A stretch of DNA of 64,000 nt from Ischnura elegans (taxonomy: Eukaryota; Arthropoda; Insecta; Odonata; Coenagrionidae): positions 74,221,243 to 74,285,242 of the forward strand of contig NC_060248.1 of assembly GCF_921293095.1 (NCBI RefSeq), given 5' to 3'. This document shows, one piece after another, positions 46,701 through 55,700 of this stretch. The translations under genes were made by a program, and so were the position numbers. Positions within the stretch are counted from its first letter, which is position 1, and every line of letters begins with the position of its first letter. The notes under the pieces are model-generated. The model was not told where the DNA came from. It saw nothing but the letters and a program-made list of their open reading frames with translations, and ran no database searches.

Positions 46701-49700
46701 ATCAACATTCAAGGCAGAACGTGGTGTACCAGGCATCAAGTCCAGATGAGGTATATTTTGTGAACGTTATGGAACTTGGGAAAATCTTGTGGACTTTCAA
46801 ACATATGCTTGATAATGCATACTGTGTACGTTATGTACGTTATTATGTACGTTAAACATGCTAATACATGAGTGTTTTATGCACGTCAGATCTTTTAAGC
46901 AAGGGGTTTGTGTGCTCTATTATAATTTTGGGGAATTATTTTTTTATGGTAATCTTAATCAAATTCATGTTATTTGTTTCCTATATTTATAATCACTTAG
47001 CTAGATAATGCTTCAAAATCTGAAATGCTTGAAAGCGATTAGTATACTTGGCAAAATGGGAAAAATTAGCATTCCCTGACTCAGGGCATATTCATGATAC
47101 ATAAAATTACACAAATGGTAATTTCCACACTTTTAACACGTTGCCTACGGATGGCAAGAATTCTCGTCATTTTTTTTCCGAACGTTCCGGACGGATGACG
47201 AAGATTCTCGTCATTTAGGCGCGTCAACCTAAACAATTTTAAAGCGTACAATACGTATTCGTTAGTGCGTTTTCAGTTGTTGTTCGCTGTTCATGATGAT
47301 TTGATACATTATAACGTTTGATTGGGTAAAGTTATATTCTAAACATTAGCTTTTTAACCATGTTTAAACCAAAGGCATTACGCCCTAATAGGCACATATG
47401 TCAAGGATCGGCGTTCCTAGGAATTTAAATATCCCGGTACGCAACGTGTTAATAGAAAACTCAAAAACCGGCCATGGTTTTAACACATTGTGTCATTTCT
47501 TGACAGTGACAAGAAATGACACAGTGTGTTGAAACCATGGTCGGTTGTTGAGTTTTGTATTAAAAGTGTGGAAATTACCATTTGTGTTATTTAATCATGG
47601 ATAAATCAAACTTCCACAAAATCGAACCTGAAACGATTTTATATGTCAGGGTGCATTGTTTGTTGCTTCCTTATGTGATTCATTATGATATGCATCTGAA
47701 AGTAATGATTATTTAATTTTGAAGGTTGCATTGGTTAAGTGGACAGAAGAGGTTGGTCTAGCCTTGGTTCGACGGGATTTGGTGAGCATGCATCTTAGGA
47801 CTCCAACAGGGGCTGTGTTGTCCTATACTATTTTACAAATTTTTCCATTTACTTCAGAGACAAAGCGAATGGGAGTTATTGTCAAGGTTGGTATATTCCT
47901 CTTTGTAAATGTGGTTACTGATATTTTTGTTGTTAAACAATGGTTGAATCCCAAATATTTATGATTTGAATGAGTGATACTTGAAAATTTTCAATTTTAA
48001 TATAGAGGAGCTGTTTTTTGATCAGTTCTATGTTGTTACAAACTTGATCCCAATCTTTTATTTTTATTCCATTATTTCTAATGCAGTCGATTCAAACAAC
48101 CAATTTTCTCCCAAGCCTGCTAGTAAGCTACAAACCAGAAAATCATTCAACTAGTAACTCTCTTCCACCCTCAACTAATCACATACTTTATTTTTGTTTC
48201 TCATTGCTACTGGAATCACACTGACAAACATTAACCTTACCTTGAATGATATATTCTTATGCATTTCCTGAAAGTGAAAATTCTCATAAATTACAGGAGG
48301 AGCAAAGTGGAGAAATAGTTTTTTACCTTAAGGGTGCTGATGTTGTCATGTCAGGAATTGTGCAGTATAATGACTGGCTTGAAGAAGAATGTGATAATAT
48401 GGCACGAGAAGGATTCAGAACCCTTGTTGTTGCCAAGAAGTCCCTTACAGAAGAGCAGTATTTGGACTTTGAAGTAAGTTATGTGTTTCTTTTTAAATTA
48501 CAAGCTTTTAAAGTGAAATTATAATCTTTTATGGTCTATTAAAATTAAAATACTGCTTGCAGACTCGCTACAATGCTGCAAGAATGAGCGTTTCAGATAG
48601 GGGTGTTAGAGTTGCAGCTGTTGTTGAAAGCTTGGAGCGAGAGATGGAACTTCTTTGTGTTACTGGTGTTGAAGATCGACTACAGGAAGGAGTGCGTCCT
48701 ACACTTGAGGTTCTAAGGAATGCTGGGATAAAGGTAATTATTGAGATCCATTTGCTTTTAATGAGACATCTTTTGCAAAGTGCAAAAACCAGGTTTGAAA
48801 CCTTAGTTTAAACTGAGTCCAGTTGGGTAGAGGTTAGTCTCTACTCTCAGAGGGACAAGAAGCAGTTGTAGCAGTGGGCTAATCAGGCTTGGTGAAATGA
48901 GGTACAAGGATTATATGTGATAATGTTCAGAAATAGCTGAATTTCGTGTTTCAAAACAAATGGGACAAGGTATGGCATTGGAAGACTAGGTAAAAATTCA
49001 CTTTTTTATTGTGTGGTTTATTGGTAAAGTTGAAATATACATGAATTATTTTATAGAACATGGTGATTTACTGGCCTTACCCAAAGTCGAGACAACTAAG
49101 GTTAATGTGTTGTATCTTAGTAACAACTTGATCATTTGTAATGGAATAAACTGAAAATGTTAGAAAAAATATTTTTACATTTCCTCAATATTTTTTTAGC
49201 AACTCATCATAGCGTGAACAAATTTTTACTCGGCCTTGTATGAAAAATTTATTGTTTTTAATGCTCTAAAACCAGTATTTACCTCAGAATTGAATCCGTT
49301 TTTTTTGTCTAGGACCTTTCATGCCCATGAGAGCCCATGTGATGGAATGACAGAATCTTTTAATTATGAATGCCAGACGAGAACCTTTTAATAATTTTTC
49401 TATCACCAAAGGTTGTTGTTAAAGAAAACTCTGCTATTCTTTTTACACATTATAAAACCGACAGGAAATTTAAAATTGCTGACTTTTTAATGCTGAATCT
49501 ACTTTTAATCATCTACCCCATGAAGCTTAAATAAATTGGGCAATGGATCAGATGTGTACATTGGCTAAGCGCTTAACTGCATTCTTGTGGTCCATTTCAT
49601 TAATTCTTCCAATTTTCAGCCATAAATTATGTCAAAATTTGATTCTTGCAACTGGCTCCGAAAGGTGAATGGTTATTTAGCTGCCTCATTTATACACATT

Positions 49701-52700
49701 GATTTTCCTATTGAAAATCCTATTGTGCATCCCAAAAATCAAATTCTTGAATAGTAATCAGTTACCTGAGTTGCATATTGTTTGAATTCAGTTTTTAGCT
49801 AGATTCATGCGTATTGGTCTCTCCTTGATTTTTCCTCTTCATTATTTTTCAAGATTTGGATGCTGACAGGTGATAAATTGGAAACTGCCACTTGCATTGC
49901 AAAAAGCTCTCGCTTGGTCTCCAGAACACAGGGGATGCATATATTCCGGCCTGTTACAACTCGCACAGATGCCCATTTGGAGCTGAACGCTTTTCGTAAA
50001 AAGCAAGACTGTGCTCTGGTTATCACTGGTGATTCTCTGGAGGTAAAGTATACTAATTATTATAAAGTGATGTGAGCTTAATTATTATGTCAAAAATATT
50101 CATTCACTCTGTTGGTATTCCACTGAATTACTTCACCCTCCATCATGTTTATGTGTATACAATATATTTATGTACAGTTTGAACTAGAGGAAGATCAGTC
50201 TATCAGTGATGGAGTGGCCGTGATTAGCTCAAAAACTTCTTTCAGTCTTCATAAATTTTTAGAGAATTTAGGAACCTTGGAGAGAAAAATTGAAGAAAAA
50301 GTCCTTCAAAGAGCACCTAGAGATAAACTTGGAGCATATAAATCTGTACACAGGGACGAAGAATACCAGGGAACCAAAGGAACTTGCTTGGGAAGGAAAA
50401 ACATGGGAGCATGCAGTATACCAATCTTTTCATTACAGTTCTAAGCAATTAATGTAGGAACCTTGAGATTACAGCAGTTCAGCGGCATCATATGATATTC
50501 ATGACAAAGGTCATTGGAAGATTGTCCTCCTTTTATTGTACTATGGTGCATGTTTACCATCCACAATCGTAAGGCTTGGGAAAAATGATGTCACAACGAA
50601 GATTCTTTCCATTAGGGAGGTAATCCACGGACAAAAAATGTCCATTTAATCAAATTTGCATAAAATTAAATTAATTGTAATAGCAATGGATTATGAAAAT
50701 ATGTGTTAAGTGAATGTTATTTTTACTGTGAGAATGGGGCTGTAGAAATTGCGGAAGTTTGGGCCCCCCAGCCACGTGTATTTTTTTAGAGATGTATTGT
50801 ATAGTGTTAACTCACCAACCATTGATGTAAAATCATCCATTGTATCTGGTTGTTTTAATAGGTTTGCTTGAGGTACTACGAACAGGAGCTGATGGAGCTG
50901 GCATGTGCAAGCCCAGGTGTTGTCTGCTGCCGTTGCTCACCCACTCAGAAGGCCCAGGTGGCTAGGCTAGTGAGGGCACGTGCCCATGGTGGTGGCTGGT
51001 CTCCCGGAGGGGGTGGCGTAAGTGTATCTGGGGCAAATGGCGAAGGCGGAGTGAGCAGCGGCGGTGGCAGTCGAAGTGGTGGCGGTCGATGGAGAGGAGC
51101 CGTGGCTGCTGTTGGGGATGGAGGCAATGATGTCAGCATGATTCAAGCGGCAGATGCTGGCATTGGAATAGCTGGGTCTGAGGGACGCCAAGCATCCCTG
51201 GCTGCAGATTTTTCTGTGACCCAGTTTCGCTACTTGGCCCGTCTTATGTTGGTTCATGGTCGTCGTAGTTACAAACGTTCGGCATCCCTTGGCCAGTTTG
51301 TAATCCATAGGGGTCTAGTCATTTCCACCATGCAAGCAGTTTTTTCATCAGTCTTCTATTTTTCATCAGTTGCCCTGTATCAAGGTTTCCTTATGGTTGG
51401 GTATGTTTCCCTTGATTGTGTCTATTTGCATTGTTGTTAATTTGTTTTTCTGAATGTGTAGAAATATTAACTTGTAAAAGCAATACAAATACATTCATAA
51501 GGTAAGGAGGAAAGGGATAGATACTTATGGTTGAAATAGGATGTGGACAACAGTGCTGTAGTTAAATGCGATGGTGGTTGGCGTAACATGGTGAAACTCC
51601 TTCATGATGCACAAAGGTTAAGAAAAGACTTAGCTGTTTCACAAAATAAAATATATTTGCGACCGGTTTCGATACAGCGTATCATCATCTGGCAATTACA
51701 AGTATCAGTACATAGAATTTATACCCTTGAAGGCGTTAGAGGGGTGGTAGAGTGGAGGTGGAGAAAGGGGGGAACTTTGGAGTACCCATTATTGGATGCA
51801 ATTAGTTTGATTGTGTTTAGCTTCTTCATCCTGTATAATTCAACAATGGAATCAATCATAATCTGTGAAGCATACAATGTATTGCTGATAGTTTGTGAGA
51901 GAAGTGGTGTCGTGAATTGCGGTGTATTATTTGGTGGAGGGGTAAGGGAAGGGAAGGTAGGTTTGGGAAGTACGTCGCTGATGGGTCACTGCACGGGGTA
52001 GACGAGGGTTGGTGTATGATGACGAAATACGGGGAGGGGTGTTATGGAGTGGTGAGTGTCATCCGTAATGGTTTCTCAGAAAAAAACATTGAAAAGGGGT
52101 GAATGGTGAGAATACAACTGCTCATTAACTAATGTTATGTTGGGTGAGGTTTGGCCCACTAAAATTTCCAACTGCTCGAGTGCGTCAAGCCTTGGGCCGT
52201 TGTTTTCTTTATGTAGGATTATCGGTTCGAAATCGCTTGTGTGGTCGGAATCCAAGAGGTGTTTGGCAAAGTGTGAGGTTTCTTTGTTGTTAATAAAACA
52301 TGAACGATGTTCCTTGGCCCGGATGTTGAAATTCCGTCCAGTTTTTCCTATGTAACAGGAATTGCAGTCATTGCAACGGAGATTATATACTCCGCTGTGT
52401 TCTCCGGCACTAATTTTGTCCTCGCACTCAACCTTATTTACACAGATAGAGGGAAAGATGATGACACGAAATGGCGTAGAATCCCCTATCTCGTTCGTAT
52501 ATCCAACAAAACTGGAAAATTACTACCTAAAGATCAAGTGAAGGCTGCCTTCTACAGTAGAAATACACTTGGCAAACTGTTGGGCAGTGCCAAGGACAAA
52601 ATTAGTAGAAGCTAAACACAATCAAACTAATTGCATCCAATAATGGGTACTCCAAAGTTCCCCCCTTTCTCCACCTCCACTCTACCACCCCTCTAACGCC

Positions 52701-55700
52701 TTCAAGGGTATAAATTCTATGTACTGATACTTGTAATTGCCAGATGATGATACGCTGTATCGAAACCGGTCGCAAAGATATTTTATTTTGTGAAACAGCT
52801 AAGTCTTTTCTTAACCTTTGTGCATCAGTGCTGTAGTTGATGGAAAAAGCCAGAAATCAGAGGGTAAAAATGCAGCCTTAGTGGGACACAAACCCAGAAC
52901 CTCCCGGTTGCTGGTCTGGTGCTTTACCAGTTGGACTACAAGGACGCTTAGATTTGTTATGATTTCAGCAGGGGTATTTTAAAAACGATGATATACTAAA
53001 TGACTTTAATGTTATTTTCCCCTTCTTTTCTGGAATTTCTTTTGTAATCCTGGATTAAATGCTTTACTAACTCTGGCTATCAGTGTGTCAACTTCTTAAT
53101 GTTTGTTTATTGGAAAAGAGTGTAGTTATTGGCTTTGCTACCGTTAATTTCACGCATTCAGGGCAATTCTTCAGTGAATAAATATTAATTTCTGATAATC
53201 ATGGAGATGCTGGAGTCAGTTGGGTATCTCCAAAGGCCTCTCCAGATTAGACACAAGATACATACATAGTTCATCACTTACCCAAGTACCTACTTTGGCC
53301 ATCCTCCCCTCCTCAATTTTGGAGAACTGCAGTAACTTTGAAATGACTGTCCTTGAAAGTTATGATAACAATTTTTATTTTGAAATTATTCAATTTATTC
53401 TGTAATTTGAATGTCATACCATTTGCATTTAATTTTTATTTTTTAACTAGTTACTTGTAATTGTGGAATTTATCATAAATTACCGTATTTCTCGGAATAT
53501 AGTCCCCCCCCCTAATTTTGAGGCCTCAGTTTTGAGAAAAAATTTGTAAAATATGCTTAAGTACAGTCTCCCCTTTACTTTCACCAGTGTTTTTTTTTTA
53601 AAAGGGGGGACTATATTAAGATGAATACGGTATTTATAAACTCTTAAGTAAGACATTTAGATATGATACTTGCTTTCACTCATATGAAGCTTGAAAATGA
53701 GGTATTATCTTATTTCAGTGCTACATACTAATTGTACGAAGTAAGCCATTCACCTGTAATTTTCCAATTAATAGTAGCATAAAAGTTTCATCATGAAATT
53801 TTTAAATGTCTGAAATAAAATATAGATATATTTTTCTGTTGGAAGATGATGACAACAAAATTATAATATAAACGTGTGGTGATAAAAAGGAAACATGTTT
53901 GAATATTTTATCGATATGAAAGAATTTGCACGGGATTGCTTTCACAATGAAGTTTCCAATGAGCTTATTTTCTTCTTTTTTATGTGCTGGGTGAAGTTAC
54001 GCCACTCTATACACCATGTTTCCAGTTTTTTCGTTGGTCCTGGATAAGGATGTATCAGGGAAAATTGCACTCACTTACCCTGAACTCTATAAGGAATTAA
54101 GTAAAGGAAGATCTTTGTCTTTCAAAACATTCTTCATGTGGGTTCTAATTAGTATTTACCAAGGTAAATAATTGCTTATAATAATTTTTACTCTGCTTAA
54201 GCCTATAGTCATGTTTGAATTCTATCAATACTTTTTTTGCAGGTGGTGTAATTATGTATGGTGCTTTAGTATTGTTTGAGGATGAGTTCATACATATTGT
54301 GGCAATAAGTTTTTCATCTCTTGTGCTAACTGAACTTATCATGGTTGCACTCAATGTGCGAACCTGGCATCATCTTATGGTTTTGGCTGAGCTTCTCAGT
54401 CTTGGATTATACGTCCTATCGCTAGTTCTTCTGAAAGACTATTTTGGTAAGTAACTTGTTTCAGAGAGTTGAGTTTGCACTATCCTACTTTTGAAGATTG
54501 AATTCTCTTCCATAATATTTTTAAAGATGGCTTTTCTAAGAATGGTTTATGTTTTTAATATTCATGAATAAAGATGTGTTATAATTTCAAATAAATTGGT
54601 TGAGTCACAGCTGTAAATATCTGGAACAATAAGTTTCTTGACTAAACTAGCCTCTAAATGTTGCGGCTTGACTGGTATGTTATGGTGGTAATTTATAAGC
54701 TAGTACTGGTAGGCTATGTGAGGAAAAGCTATTGAATCTAATCGTAAAAATGAGAATCTCACATATGAAATCTTTTTGGGATGAGAGTTGGATTAGTATA
54801 TCTTACGTTAATGTTTTGATGGCAGAGCAGGGAGTCACATCTTGTTGTAACTAACATATATCCAGGTATAGGTCCTTTGTAACTACTTGGATGGTGGGAA
54901 TGCATCATAACATGGTTTTAAAAACTTTTGTATTCCCATCCTAAGACTAACTAGTGCCAAGTTCATCCTATAGTAGATTGATTGCTGGAAAAATCAGTGC
55001 CATGTATTTTTAGAAGTTTCTATAGTATTTCTCAATGAAAATCTATGTATATGATAGAAAGTTGAAAATCGTATTAGTTACACCATTTATACCTCGAGAA
55101 CGACAGCACCGATTTTAATGATATTTGGTTTTTTAGATTCGTCTCAGTCCTGGATAACAGAATAAACATTAAAAAATAGTGAAAGTTTACAAAAAAATTC
55201 ATCTTGATCTAAGGGGTATGTTTTTAGGAGTTGGTAACGCTGCAACAGCTGTTGAATCTACAAATTAAATTATTTTTTTTGTTTTTACCAATTCAATGAC
55301 TGAGTTTGGTAACAGTATAGCACGTTTATTATATAACATTTAATTGTTACATATATTAAAAATATTGGCATTATATTTTTAGAATCTAATTCAAGCTAAT
55401 TGTAACTCCGACTTGAGTTGACACTTCACTTCCGTGTTTGTAAACAAATCACCAAGCAATTGTTGACTATCGATAATATCCGTGTTCCTGTCGACGAATC
55501 GAGCCGTTTGATTTCACTTCCTCGGATTGTATGCAAATTCGTTTCATCAGAAGGTAAGGTCATCAACAAAGGGTTCCAGAATATGATTTACCACCGCAAA
55601 AATCACAAATGGTTGATTGAGCGAGCAAGGCCTAGAAGGAAGATGTGGTTTACTCAAACTAGGTAAATCAGGATCAAATAGTTGGTAGGTACTCTGCATT

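Larger units (their letters stand above)
51610..52830. mobile_element. Penelope-like element with inverted terminal arms
   Basis: Arms of about 215 bp (about 51616-51833 and 52608-52826) are reverse complements. Between them the minus strand encodes a GIY-YIG endonuclease segment ([20 protein letters not shown], then [11 protein letters not shown]; about 52140-52420). The + strand just to its right (about 52430-52613) encodes the linker that in Penelope-like elements precedes it ([11 protein letters not shown]). The two coding pieces therefore point away from each other. The copy is incomplete: no reverse transcriptase core is recognised. Each arm has a hammerhead-like motif, listed separately. 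Confidence 0.8.
51401..53996 (+). other. ATP9 intron 14
   Basis: The intron contains the Penelope-like element (51610-52830), a tRNA-derived SINE relic (52881-52948) and a pogo-type MITE (53483-53630). Nothing else recognised. Confidence 0.7.

Noticed and set aside
51018-51070. GTAAGT and downstream AG sites within the Gly-rich loop of ATP9 exon 14, suggesting a mini-intron
   Set aside because: Possible introns would be 41 or 53 bases, shorter than usual and frame-breaking, so the loop is more likely translated.
52881-52948. tRNA gene
   Set aside because: A and B boxes are recognisable but the acceptor stem does not close. Treated as a SINE or tRNA relic.
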